From NCBI RefSeq assembly GCF_024506395.1, contig NZ_JANIBO010000001.1:1-64000 (forward strand): DNA of 64,000 bases, in the 5' to 3' direction. The notes under the pieces are model-generated. The model did not search any database. It worked only from the letters and a program-made list of their open reading frames with translations, and was not told the origin of the DNA. Positions 35,841 through 45,045 of the stretch are shown in pieces. A program made the translations under genes and the position numbers. The DNA is from Cetobacterium sp. NK01 (lineage in GTDB: Bacteria > Fusobacteriota > Fusobacteriia > Fusobacteriales > Fusobacteriaceae). Each line of letters opens with the position of its first letter. The stretch's first letter is position 1.

Positions 35841-37695
35841 CAGTAGAAAACAAAGGTGCTGTAGCTGTTAAAGGATTAGTTATCACTGACGCAATTAAAG
35901 ATATCACAACAGAGTTTGCGGATGGAAGTAATGCACAAGCTTTCGCATCTTGGACTATAGACGGTGTAGTATCTACAGAAGATTTAAGCACAACAATCAA
36001 CTTGGATAAAGACGAAAGTAAAGTATTTACAATAGCAGGAACACTTAAACCGGGAGCAATAGGAACAGTAGCAAATACAGCAAGCTATACATACAAAACA
36101 AATGCTCCTGTTATCTCTAACGAAGTTATTTCAGTCCCTGCAGATCCAGCAACTGGAGATATCAAAATCAAAAAGCAGTTGATAAAGCAACATATGTTTC
36201 AGAGGATACTATCACATATACTGTAACAGTAGAAAACAAAGGTGCTGTAGCTGTTAAAGGATTAGTTATCACTGACGCAATTAAAGATATCACAACAGAG
36301 TTTGCGGATGGAAGTAATGCACAAGCTTTCGCATCTTGGACTATAGACGGTGTAGTATCTACAGAAGATTTAAGCACAACAATCAACTTGGATAAAGACG
36401 AAAGTAAAGTATTTACAATAGCAGGAACACTTAAACCGGGAGCAATAGGAACAGTAGCAAATACAGCAAGCTATACATACAAAACAAATGCTCCTGTTAT
36501 CTCTAACGAAGTTATTTCAGTCCCTGCAGATCCAGCAACTGGAGATATCAAAATCAAAAAAGCAGTTGATAAAGCAACATATGTTTCAGAGGATACTATC
36601 ACATATACTGTAACAGTAGAAAACAAAGGTGCTGTAGCTGTTAAAGGATTAGTTATCACTGACGCAATTAAAGATATCACAACAGAGTTTGCGGATGGAA
36701 GCAATGCACAAGCTTTCGCATCTTGGACTATAGACGGTGTAGAATCTACAGAAGATTTAAGCGCAACAATCAACTTGGATAAAGACGAAAGCAAAGTATT
36801 TACAATAGCAGGAAAACTTAACTTAGGAGCAATAGGAACAGTAGCAAATACAGCAAGCTATACATACAAAACAAATGCTCCTGTTATCTCTAACGAAGTT
36901 ATTTCAGTCCCTGCAGATCCAGCAACTGGAGATATCAAAATCAAAAAAGCAGTTGATAAAGCAACATATGTTTCAGAGGATACTATCACATATACTGTAA
37001 CAGTAGAAAACAAAGGTGCTGTAGCTGTTAAAGGATTAGTTATCACTGACGCAATTAAAGATATCACAACAGAGTTTGCGGATGGAAGCAATGCACAAGC
37101 TTTCGCATCTTGGACTATAGACGGTGTAGAATCTACAGAAGATTTAAGCGCAACAATCAACTTGGATAAAGACGAAAGCAAAGTATTTACAATAGCAGGA
37201 AAACTTAACTTAGGAGCAATAGGAACAGTAGCAAATACAGCAAGCTATACATACAAAACAAATGATCCTGTTATCTCTAACGAAGTTATTTCAGTCCCTG
37301 CAGATCCAGCAACTGGAGATATCAAAATCAAAAAAGCAGTTGATAAAGCAACATATGTTTCAGAGGATACTATCACATATACTGTAACAGTAGAAAACAA
37401 AGGTGCTGTAGCTGTTAAAGGATTAGTTATCACTGACGCAATTAAAGATATCACAACAGAGTTTGCGGATGGAAGCAATGCACAAGCTTTCGCATCTTGG
37501 ACTATAGACGGTGTAGAATCTACAGAAGATTTAAGCGCAACAATCAACTTGGATAAAGATGAAAGCAAAGTATTTACAATAGCAGGAAAACTTAACTTAG
37601 GAGCAATAGGAACAGTAGCAAATACAGCAAGCTATACATACAAAACAAATGATCCTGTTATCTCTAACCAAGTTATTTCAACTCAACAATTAGGA
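33828..37695 (+). repeat. Array of ten tandem DUF11 repeats of about 387 bp
   Basis: Unit starts (GGAGATATC) are at 33828, 34221, 34608, 34995, 35382, 35769, 36155, 36541, 36928 and 37315. Spacing is 387 bases except 393 for the first and 386 for the sixth and seventh. Units 3-5 look base-identical. Units 8-10 form a second subgroup marked by GVESTEDLSATI and GKLNLGAIG in place of GVVSTEDLSTTI and GTLKPGAIG. Confidence 0.95.
35785..36387 (+). pseudogene. Out-of-frame middle segment of the giant DUF11 gene
   Basis: In intact units the join reads ATC AAA AAA GCA GTT. Unit 6 (from 35769) reads AAAGAGCAG with one base lost plus two substitutions, and unit 7 (from 36155) reads AAAAAGCAG with one A lost. 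Each moves the frame by -1, so unit 6 is encoded in a third frame and the correct frame for the rest opens at 36175. The short frames here are not separate genes. Confidence 0.85.
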
Positions 37696-40221
37696 GATCC
37701 AAATAGCCTAAAAATTATTAAAACTGTAGATAAGGATACTTTTGACAATGGAGACAGCAATATTCCATTAACATACACAATTAGATTACAAAATGATGGA
37801 CCTACTAATTTCACAAATGTTTCAATAAAAGATTTTATTTCTGAAATTTCAGGAATAAATTCAAAAGGCGAAATTGTAAATCCATTTAACGGTAAGTGGA
37901 ATATAGAAATTTCTTCTTATCAAGGAGTATTCGGAGCATTCTTAGAAAAAGATTTAGATCCAGATAAAGATTTAAATATAAATTTATCTATATTAAAAGG
38001 CGGATTTATTGAATTTAAAATAAAGACAGAAGTTATAGCTGGATTTGTAGATGATATAACTAATAGAGTTTATTTATATCTAGACAATAAAGAGATTAAT
38101 AGCTCAGAAACTACAACTCTTTCTGGAGCACCATTACTTGCTATTACGAAATCTGTTATAACTGAATCAGAAGCTGTTTTACTTTCAAAAAATACTGAGA
38201 TTAAGACAATTGGTAATGGCGATAAACTTATATATGTTACAAAAATTGAAAATAACTCTAATATTACAGCTCATAATGTTAAAGTAGTTTCAGATTTATA
38301 TAATTTAAAGGTTAAATCGGGTGATAATTTCTTAGATTTAGATAAAATTAAATTGTTAAAAATTTTAAGTTCTACAGGAGATTCTGTTACTTATGAGATT
38401 GGAACTACAAGTGGAGAAATTATCATTGATAACATATCTCCTAATTCATATGTTACTATCGAAGTAGAAGGATTTGTAAATGATACTGCACATTTAACAA
38501 TAGGAGAATTAATAACTTCAGTTTCAACAGCTCAATATAATCAAAAAAATGAAGGTAATAATGGTAGAGCTTTATTTTCTGTTGGATTAGGACCTATTAT
38601 TAAAAGTAATGATGTCATTTTAACTCCTATAACTCCAAAATTAGAGTTAGTAAAAGAAATTAGTGTTCAAAACTCCGATAAAACGATTTATCCAGGAGAC
38701 GCGATAGAATATACTCTTTCTATTAAGAATAATACAAATTTAAATATATATAAAACACCTGAAGGAAAATCAGTAACTATAACTGATGCAATAAATAAAA
38801 TTACTTCAAGTTATGAAACAAAAGTATTTACTGATATAAAAATCCAGAGTGTTTTAGCTAATGGAAATCCTCTTGATTATACTGGAAATATATCAGATAC
38901 TGATGATACTATAACTCTTTCATATATACCTAAACAAAGCGAGGTTATTGTAACAATCTCTGCTAAAGTAAGTGAAAATGCTATATTTAAAGCAGAAGAG
39001 GAAATAACAAATATATTCACAACAAGTTACGATAATCTTGAAGCTGAAGTTTCTGTAAAAGCAAATATGGAAAATGCAATAATAATTAATAAAACAACAC
39101 CTATAAAAGAGACATCTGTTGGTAAATTTGTTCCATATACAATAAGTGTAACAAATAACCAAAAGAATAATGCTAACAATATTTTCTTAAAAGATATACT
39201 TCCTGCTGGATTTAAATATCAAGAAGATTCAGCAATTTTAGTTGATTCTTCTGAAAATAAGGAAAAAATAAAAGTTGAAGGTGTTAGAACATTAAATATT
39301 GGACCATTTAGTGTAAAATCTGGAGAAACAGTAGAAATAACTTATTTAGCAAAAGTTTCTGTAGGAGTAGTAAATGGTAAATATATCAATAGAGCAGTTG
39401 CTATTAATTCAGGTGGAAATACAATTTCAAATGAATCTACTGCTAAAGTATATGTTATAGAGGACAAACTTTTCCAAACATCAACTATTCTTGGTAAAGT
39501 ATTTAATGACATTGATGGTGATGGATATCAAGATCCAGCTGAAGCTAGCAAAATAAAAATATATCATTCTAATGAAAAGCAACCAATATCAATAAAGAAA
39601 GTTCTTCCAGGAAGAAAAAGTTCAAAAGAGGATTTAAGTGAAAATACTGAAATAGTTTACTTAAAACTTGAATCTCCTGAAAAACTTCAAGATGTTAGAG
39701 TAACAACTGCTGAAGGAACTGATATAACAATTACAAAAGATGGAAAAGTTATTCAAAACCACACTGGACTTGTTAAAAATGGAATGTCTGGACAAAACAT
39801 TGTTGTTAACAGAAAAGTGATGAAAACTAAAGATAAAAAACCAGTTTATAAAAATGTAACAAATAAAGGTAAAGAAGCTGTTATAGCTTATTACGATATT
39901 CCTGAACAAATTGTTTATGTTGAAGTAATTACAATTATAAATACAGGAGTTCAAGAAGTTGGAATACCAGGAGTTAGATTAGCTACAGTTGAAGGACTAA
40001 TTATTGAAACTGATCAATATGGTAGATATCATATTCCTGAGGTTTCATCTAGTAAAGGTAAAAACTTTATAATCAAAGTTGATCCAACAACTTTACCTCA
40101 AGGTTTTGATTTTACTACAGAAAATCCAAAAGTTTTAAAACTTGGAAATGTACCTGTTAAAGCTAACTTTGGAGTAAAAAACAAAAATACTAAACTAAGC
40201 AACAATAAGGAGGGGAGATAG
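36175..40221 (+). CDS. Giant DUF11-repeat surface protein, C-terminal block
   Basis: The remaining 1348 codons of the giant protein. They cover repeats 7-10, then four to five diverged DUF11 units, then a C-terminal module: an SdrD-like LGKVFNDIDGDGYQDPAEAS segment, a charged region (about 39600-39900) and a final carboxypeptidase-regulatory-like beta domain (VGIPGVRLATVEG, TDQYGRYHIPEVS). The frame has no start codon at its upstream end; the first candidate start, a TTG at 36388, is just a leucine codon of the repeat. Whether this part is expressed depends on whether the two deletions are real. The next gene starts 3 bases after its stop, so they are one operon. Confidence 0.75.
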   Translation, partial: AVDKATYVSEDTITYTVTVENKGAVAVKGLVITDAIKDITTEFADGSNAQAFASWTIDGVVSTEDLSTTINLDKDESKVFTIAGTLKPGAIGTVANTASYTYKTNAPVISNEVISVPADPATGDIKIKKAVDKATYVSEDTITYTVTVENKGAVAVKGLVITDAIKDITTEFADGSNAQAFASWTIDGVESTEDLSATINLDKDESKVFTIAGKLNLGAIGTVANTASYTYKTNAPVISNEVISVPADPATGDIKIKKAVDKATYVSEDTITYTVTVENKGAVAVKGLVITDAIKDITTEFADGSNAQAFASWTIDGVESTEDLSATINLDKDESKVFTIAGKLNLGAIGTVANTASYTYKTNDPVISNEVISVPADPATGDIKIKKAVDKATYVSEDTITYTVTVENKGAVAVKGLVITDAIKDITTEFADGSNAQAFASWTIDGVESTEDLSATINLDKDESKVFTIAGKLNLGAIGTVANTASYTYKTNDPVISNQVISTQQLGDPNSLKIIKTVDKDTFDNGDSNIPLTYTIRLQNDGPTNFTNVSIKDFISEISGINSKGEIVNPFNGKWNIEISSYQGVFGAFLEKDLDPDKDLNINLSILKGGFIEFKIKTEVIAGFVDDITNRVYLYLDNKEINSSETTTLSGAPLLAITKSVITESEAVLLSKNTEIKTIGNGDKLIYVTKIENNSNITAHNVKVVSDLYNLKVKSGDNFLDLDKIKLLKILSSTGDSVTYEIGTTSGEIIIDNISPNSYVTIEVEGFVNDTAHLTIGELITSVSTAQYNQKNEGNNGRALFSVGLGPIIKSNDVILTPITPKLELVKEISVQNSDKTIYPGDAIEYTLSIKNNTNLNIYKTPEGKSVTITDAINKITSSYETKVFTDIKIQSVLANGNPLDYTGNISDTDDTITLSYIPKQSEVIVTISAKVSENAIFKAEEEITNIFTTSYDNLEAEVSVKANMENAIIINKTTPIKETSVGKFVPYTISVTNNQKNNANNIFLKDILPAGFKYQEDSAILVDSSENKEKIKVEGVRTLNIGPFSVKSGETVEITYLAKVSVGVVNGKYINRAVAINSGGNTISNESTAKVYVIEDKLFQTSTILGKVFNDIDGDGYQDPAEASKIKIYHSNEKQPISIKKVLPGRKSSKEDLSENTEIVYLKLESPEKLQDVRVTTAEGTDITITKDGKVIQNHTGLVKNGMSGQNIVVNRKVMKTKDKKPVYKNVTNKGKEAVIAYYDIPEQIVYVEVITIINTGVQEVGIPGVRLATVEGLIIETDQYGRYHIPEVSSSKGKNFIIKVDPTTLPQGFDFTTENPKVLKLGNVPVKANFGVKNKNTKLSNNKEGR

Positions 40222-40223
40222 AT

Positions 40224-43200
40224 ATGAAGAAATCAATGAAAATTAAACTCTTTATACTTGCTTTGTTATTAGTTCCATATAAAAATATAAATGGACAAAT
40301 AGATATCAATAACCTTGAAGTTGTTTCAGAAGTTCAAAGTGAAACAATAAAAGATAAAGAAGAGGATAAGTCTACTTTAGAAGACAATCAAGTTTATCTA
40401 AATGAAGGTGTTATATATACTGTAACTGATCCTCTAGCTATATCTTCAAAATTAAACATCTCTTCAAAGGGAGTTACCTACATTAATAATGTAGGTAACC
40501 TTGAAGATGTTAAATTCTTTTTATATACTAACTATGATAATTTTATAGATAGATATGAGATTTTAATTTATGATTCTTTAAACTCCTTAAATAACCCTAT
40601 AGATGTTATAAAAGGAGAAAAAATATCTATTGATGAACCGATAATTTGGAGCTACGATAATAGCAAAATGGGTAAAATAAAAACAGGAGATACACTGTAC
40701 TATATTTTAAAAGTATTTGGCAAAAATGGTAATTTTGATGAAACTTTTCCCAAAGCAATTAAAGTTGAAAAATCATCATCATTTCTACCAGAAGATTTAA
40801 ATTTAGATACTAAAATAAAAGAAAGTATCTACGCTGAATCAAACATAAAAACAAAAAATATAATGGTTTCAGGAGCTAATATTAAGTTCTATGGCCGTGG
40901 TTTATATGACACAAAAGAACTTAAAATAGATAATCAAACAGTTGAAATTGATGAGCAAGGAAATTTTTTATATGAAACATTAAGTAATGAGCAAGGAAAA
41001 ATTTATAGCATTGATGTTACAACTGAAGAGGATAGTATAGAAAATTATAATCTAACAGTTTTTTATCCTGAAAACTATGAATTTTTAGTTGGAATAGCAG
41101 ATTTTTATCTTGGTAAAAATACAGTCGATGGAAGTACAGCTATTTTAGAAAATGACCCTAATTATCAAGAAGATTTTTTTAACACTGGAAGGTTAGCGTT
41201 TTACTATAAAAAAATATATGATAAATATAGAATAACTGCTCAAGCTGATACTTGGAGTAAAGAGATTAAGCATATGTTCTCTGACTTTAATGAAAAAGAT
41301 CCTCAGAAAATATTTAGAAAAATTGATAGAGATGATATTAAATTTAATTATGGTGATGATTCTACAATGTACAGTGATGTAGAAACTGAAGGAAAAATGT
41401 ATTTAAGAGTAGATTGGGATAAATCTCAAGTTTTATGGGGAAGTTACAACACTGGTGTAACTGGAACTAGATTTGCTGAATATAATAGAAGTTTGTACGG
41501 AGCTAGAGCTGAATATAATAGTCTTTCTACAAATACTTTTGGAGATTCAATAGATCACATTGTAGTTTTTGGTTCTGAACCAGATACATCTTACAACAGA
41601 GATCAGTTTTTAGGAACAGGTGGAAGCATCTATTACCTAAGTAAAAGTGATATTGTTGTTGGAAGTGCAAAGTTAACTGTAGAATTAAGAGATAACCAAA
41701 CAGGAAGGCTTCTAAATAAAGCATCTTTATCAGAAGGACAAGATTATGAGATCAATGAATTAACAGGTAGAGTTTTATTGGAAAAACCTTTAAGTCAAGG
41801 AAGTTTCAATCTTACTTCAGATGAAATTATAAAAGATTCTCCATCTGGATCTTATAAATACTATTTAGTTGTTGATTATGAATATTATAATTTAGAAAAC
41901 AATAGTGATGATTATGCTGGAGGAGTAAGAGCTAAAAAATGGATTACAAATAATCTTGCTTTAGGTGGAACTTATATTAAAGAAAAAAGAGATTCTAATA
42001 TTGAAGATTACGATTTAAAAAGTGTAGATTTAACATATAAACACTCTAATGGAACATACTTAATTGGGGAGTTTTCAGAAACAGAGGGAAATCAGCTAAC
42101 AAAAGATAGTAACTGGTTTTCTCCAGATGGAGGATTTGATTTTGTTGAGCAACCTTCTATTAGAATAGGAGATAGCGGTAGAGCTTACTATATAGAAACA
42201 GGGCTTCAACTTTCTGATTACAATCCAAGTTTCAGTAATTCTGATAAAATAAATTTCTGGTATTCTAAAAAAGAAAAAGGATTTTCTACTGCAAGTGAAA
42301 CAAGCGGTACAGCTAAAGAGGAATATGGAGCTGAAATCTCGTATCAACAATCTGAAACTTTACGTTATGAAGCAAAAGGGTCTGTCTATACAGAAAATAC
42401 ATATGACGATGAGTCTAATGATTTTTCAGGAAAAAATACACAAAAAGAGGTTTCCATTGCAGCTATAAAAGATCTGACAGATAGATTAACTGTGGGATTA
42501 GAAACTAAATACATAAATGATAAAGAACAAGATCAAACTCTTGCTATTTTAGAAAATGAAGATATTGATTCTGGAGAAGCTATCTTGGTAGGTACAAAAA
42601 TTTCTTATGACTTAACAGAGCAAACAGAGGTATATACAAAATTACAAGGTACAGCAATGAAAAAAGATGGTTACGGAGAAAATAATTTAATCTCTTTGGG
42701 AACTGTATCACAACTAACAGAAAAAGTATTTGTTGAAGCTGAAGGAAGTACTGGTAATAGAGGACAAGCAGTCGATTCTAAAGTTTTATATAAGTATGAT
42801 GAAAACTATGAAATTTATGCAGGATATGCTTTAGAAAATGAAGATGATTTAGATTCTGCTATAACTTTTGGACAAAAATATCAAATTAGTGATAGAACTA
42901 GTTTATATCAAGAAAATCAATTTGTTACTAATAACTCTGAAAAAGGAGTTTTACAAACTTATGGAGTTGATTTTAATTTAAATCAAAAGGTAACTTTATC
43001 ATTACTTTATGAAAATGGAAAAGTTGAAGTTTTAGAAGGAGATGTTACAAGAAATAGTATAAGTGGAATGTTAAAATATACAAATAATAACTTTACATCA
43101 AAGCACAGATTAGAATTTGCTAAAGATACTGGAGCTGAAACAAGAGAATTATATGGTACTACTAATAGATTTAAATGGACACCAACTAAAGAATATACAA

Positions 43201-43811
43201 TATTTGGAGTTGGAAACTATGTTTTAGGGAAAGGAGACTTAGGACTAGTTAGTTATAATGAGTCTGGAAACATTATTGAAGATAGAAATCCTGATAATGA
43301 TGATTCGAAATATTTAGAGTTAGGTTTAGGATTTGCTTATAGACCAATCTATAACGATCGTTTAAATCTGATAACTAAATATTCATACATCTATGATGAT
43401 GGTTCTAGAACACAACTAAATAGAAATTATTCTGAAAAAGCAAATATAGTATCTTTTGAAGGAATTTATGATCTAACTAAGAGATTAAGTATTTCTGGAA
43501 AATATGCTTTTAGAAAAGAAGAGGTTAAATTGTATATGGGTGACGATTGGTATTCAAATACTTTAAATCTTTACGCAGTTAGATTATCTTACGAAGTAAT
43601 CAAAAAATGGGATCTTTTTGGAGAATACCATTGGTTACAAGGTAAAACTGATGGAGATTTAAAACATGGAGCAATTGTTGGAATCTATAGAGAGATTAAT
43701 GAAAATTTAGAATTTGGAGTAGGGTACAATTTTACAGAGTTTACAGATGATCTAACAAATTTAGATTACAGAAGTAAAGGATGGTTTATTAATTTAATTG
43801 GTAAGTTTTAA
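40224..43811 (+). CDS. Large outer-membrane beta-barrel partner of the DUF11 protein
   Basis: Exported 1195-residue protein: signal peptide (LFILALLLVPYKNINGQ), a periplasmic N-terminal region with Ig-like beta domains to about residue 290, then a long barrel-like part of alternating aromatic strands ending in GWFINLIGKF. The terminal Phe is the classic BAM-complex signal. A domain near 465-540 (GGSIYYLSKSDIVVGSAKL, LRDNQTGRLL, GQDYEINELTGRVLL) also occurs in other very large DUF11-associated outer-membrane proteins. The 3-base gap from the giant gene implies co-translation. It is a candidate membrane anchor or secretion partner for the stalk. No catalytic motif seen. Confidence 0.65.
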   Translation: MKKSMKIKLFILALLLVPYKNINGQIDINNLEVVSEVQSETIKDKEEDKSTLEDNQVYLNEGVIYTVTDPLAISSKLNISSKGVTYINNVGNLEDVKFFLYTNYDNFIDRYEILIYDSLNSLNNPIDVIKGEKISIDEPIIWSYDNSKMGKIKTGDTLYYILKVFGKNGNFDETFPKAIKVEKSSSFLPEDLNLDTKIKESIYAESNIKTKNIMVSGANIKFYGRGLYDTKELKIDNQTVEIDEQGNFLYETLSNEQGKIYSIDVTTEEDSIENYNLTVFYPENYEFLVGIADFYLGKNTVDGSTAILENDPNYQEDFFNTGRLAFYYKKIYDKYRITAQADTWSKEIKHMFSDFNEKDPQKIFRKIDRDDIKFNYGDDSTMYSDVETEGKMYLRVDWDKSQVLWGSYNTGVTGTRFAEYNRSLYGARAEYNSLSTNTFGDSIDHIVVFGSEPDTSYNRDQFLGTGGSIYYLSKSDIVVGSAKLTVELRDNQTGRLLNKASLSEGQDYEINELTGRVLLEKPLSQGSFNLTSDEIIKDSPSGSYKYYLVVDYEYYNLENNSDDYAGGVRAKKWITNNLALGGTYIKEKRDSNIEDYDLKSVDLTYKHSNGTYLIGEFSETEGNQLTKDSNWFSPDGGFDFVEQPSIRIGDSGRAYYIETGLQLSDYNPSFSNSDKINFWYSKKEKGFSTASETSGTAKEEYGAEISYQQSETLRYEAKGSVYTENTYDDESNDFSGKNTQKEVSIAAIKDLTDRLTVGLETKYINDKEQDQTLAILENEDIDSGEAILVGTKISYDLTEQTEVYTKLQGTAMKKDGYGENNLISLGTVSQLTEKVFVEAEGSTGNRGQAVDSKVLYKYDENYEIYAGYALENEDDLDSAITFGQKYQISDRTSLYQENQFVTNNSEKGVLQTYGVDFNLNQKVTLSLLYENGKVEVLEGDVTRNSISGMLKYTNNNFTSKHRLEFAKDTGAETRELYGTTNRFKWTPTKEYTIFGVGNYVLGKGDLGLVSYNESGNIIEDRNPDNDDSKYLELGLGFAYRPIYNDRLNLITKYSYIYDDGSRTQLNRNYSEKANIVSFEGIYDLTKRLSISGKYAFRKEEVKLYMGDDWYSNTLNLYAVRLSYEVIKKWDLFGEYHWLQGKTDGDLKHGAIVGIYREINENLEFGVGYNFTEFTDDLTNLDYRSKGWFINLIGKF

Positions 43812-43828
43812 TTAATAAACTTGAATTA

Positions 43829-43878
43829 AATAGGCTGTTTATGGTACATTATATATACTTAAACAGCCTATTTTTTAT
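43829..43878 (+). terminator. Terminator of the giant-protein operon
   Basis: AATAGGCTGTTTA at 43829-43841 pairs perfectly with TAAACAGCCTATT at 43860-43872, followed by T6. Confidence 0.9.
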
Positions 43879-43953
43879 TATTTTTATTTGATTTTTTTAA
43901 AATATCCTGCTATTCTATAAGATGAGTCAAAAAAGTGTTCTTTTATAAAATGA

Positions 43954-43979
43954 GTCTAAAATATCTTGATATTTTTGAC
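43954..43979. repeat. Right candidate serine-invertase crossover site (26 bp)
   Basis: Arms GTCTAAAATATC and GATATTTTTGAC flank a central TT. The inverse complement of the left site (13719-13744) differs at a single position. Ten of the next 12 bases to the right (CGTTAATTTAAA) also match the inverted left flank. A TTGACC -35 box for the recombinase gene overlaps its right edge. Confidence 0.75.
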
Positions 43980-44001
43980 CGTTAATTTAAAAGAATATAA
44001 A
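43975..44001 (+). promoter_or_regulatory. Candidate promoter of the recombinase gene, overlapping the right site
   Basis: TTGACC (43975-43980) and TATAAA (43996-44001) are separated by 15 bases. Because the -35 lies in the crossover site, a bound recombinase would repress its own gene. Confidence 0.4.
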
Positions 44002-44028
44002 TAGTTATAGAACATCGGAGGAAACAAA

Positions 44029-44631
44029 ATGGTATACGGATATTGCAGAGTTAGCACGAAAAATCAAAGTTTAAAGAGACAGGTAGACGCTTTAATAACC
44101 TATGGTATTAAAGAGGAAAATATCTATGTTGATGAGATAAGTGGAGTTGTTTTAAAAAGGCGAGGTTTAGAGAGTCTAAAAAACGTTCTTAATGCAGGGG
44201 ATACCCTAGTAGTGAAGGAGATTGATAGACTTGGAAGAAATCGAAAGCAAACAACAGAGCTTATAAAGGAGTTTATTGAAAAAGACATAGAGATAGTCGC
44301 TTTAGATATTCCGTATCTAAAAGAGTTTATACTAAAAGAGATTAAAAGAGAAAAAGGTTTTATGGAGATTACGGCAACAACTATGCTTTCTTTACTTCTT
44401 GAGGTAGCAGAGCAAGAGAGAAATAAGATTTTAGAGCGAACTAAAGAGGGAAAAGAAAAAGCTTTAGAAGCTGGAGTAAAATTTGGAAGAAAACAAAAAT
44501 TAACTAGACAAAAGTTTGTGAGAACGTATAATGAAATGTTAAAAGATGAAAGAACACCAAGGGAGATACAGGAAAAACTAGGAATTTGTAAACAGACATA
44601 CTATAACTATAAAAAAAGATATATAAAATAA
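44029..44631 (+). CDS. Serine recombinase (DNA invertase/resolvase family)
   Basis: A 200-residue site-specific recombinase, the size of Hin/Gin (about 190). The catalytic motif YCRVSTKNQ places the nucleophile at Ser9 and the conserved Arg at 7. DRLGRNRKQ supplies D66, R67 and R70, matching the resolvase/invertase active site. The long E helix (LSLLLEVAEQERNKILERTK) and a C-terminal HTH (TPREIQEKLGICKQTYYNYK) complete the fold. It starts 49 bases beyond the right 26-bp site and runs away from the surface locus. It is followed 17 bases later by an OrfA-like gene. A role in inverting the 13.7-43.98 kb segment is inferred. A GGAGG site precedes the ATG. Confidence 0.85.
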   Translation: MVYGYCRVSTKNQSLKRQVDALITYGIKEENIYVDEISGVVLKRRGLESLKNVLNAGDTLVVKEIDRLGRNRKQTTELIKEFIEKDIEIVALDIPYLKEFILKEIKREKGFMEITATTMLSLLLEVAEQERNKILERTKEGKEKALEAGVKFGRKQKLTRQKFVRTYNEMLKDERTPREIQEKLGICKQTYYNYKKRYIK

Positions 44632-44648
44632 TAAGGAGATGGATATTT

Positions 44649-44984
44649 ATGGGAAGAGTAAACAATAAATACCCAAGTGAATTAAAAATAAAAGTAGTAA
44701 AAAAATATTTAGAAGGTGGAGTGAGTACTCAAGATTTAGCAGAGGAGTTTGGAGTTCCATCGAAGACACAGATACATAACTGGGTAAAAAAATATGAGGA
44801 ACTTGGAGAGGAAGCTTTTAAGTTTGAGACGAGGGGAAATCCTAAGGACAAAAGGTCGTCAGGAAATGATTTTCTCTTTAATAATTTAGAGGATGAACTA
44901 AGATTTTTACGTATGGAAAACGAGTATTTGAAGAGGTTTTGTGATATGTTAAAGAAAAACTTAAAAGGTAAATCTGAAAATTAA
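44649..44984 (+). CDS. Stand-alone IS3/IS150 OrfA-like HTH protein
   Basis: A 111-residue protein with the OrfA layout: an N-terminal HTH (YPSELKIKVVKKYLEGGVST, then QDLAEEFGVPSKTQIHNWVK) and a C-terminal leucine-zipper-like helix (NLEDELRFLRMENEYLKRFC). There is no OrfB (DDE transposase) after it, and no IS ends are obvious. It is spaced 17 bases behind the invertase gene with its own AAGGAG site, so it is probably co-transcribed and may be a domesticated accessory DNA-binding protein. An IS remnant is the alternative. Confidence 0.7.
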   Translation: MGRVNNKYPSELKIKVVKKYLEGGVSTQDLAEEFGVPSKTQIHNWVKKYEELGEEAFKFETRGNPKDKRSSGNDFLFNNLEDELRFLRMENEYLKRFCDMLKKNLKGKSEN

Positions 44985-45045
44985 ACTTTTTAAAATACTA
45001 AAAATATGTTACAATACTTCTCTTAAAACTAAAAAAGGAGAAAAT

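Noticed and set aside
36002-36226. Separate 74-codon gene within the repeat array
   Set aside because: It is one DUF11 repeat read in a shifted frame between two single-base deletions; its TTG start is a leucine codon of every repeat.
34151-37568. Series of minus-strand frames of about 100 codons, one per repeat
   Set aside because: They are shadows of the DUF11 repeats with no ribosome sites, and recur exactly because the DNA repeats.
33828-37695. Repeat array as CRISPR-like or satellite DNA
   Set aside because: Units are 387 bases, contiguous, without spacers, and in frame as protein domains.
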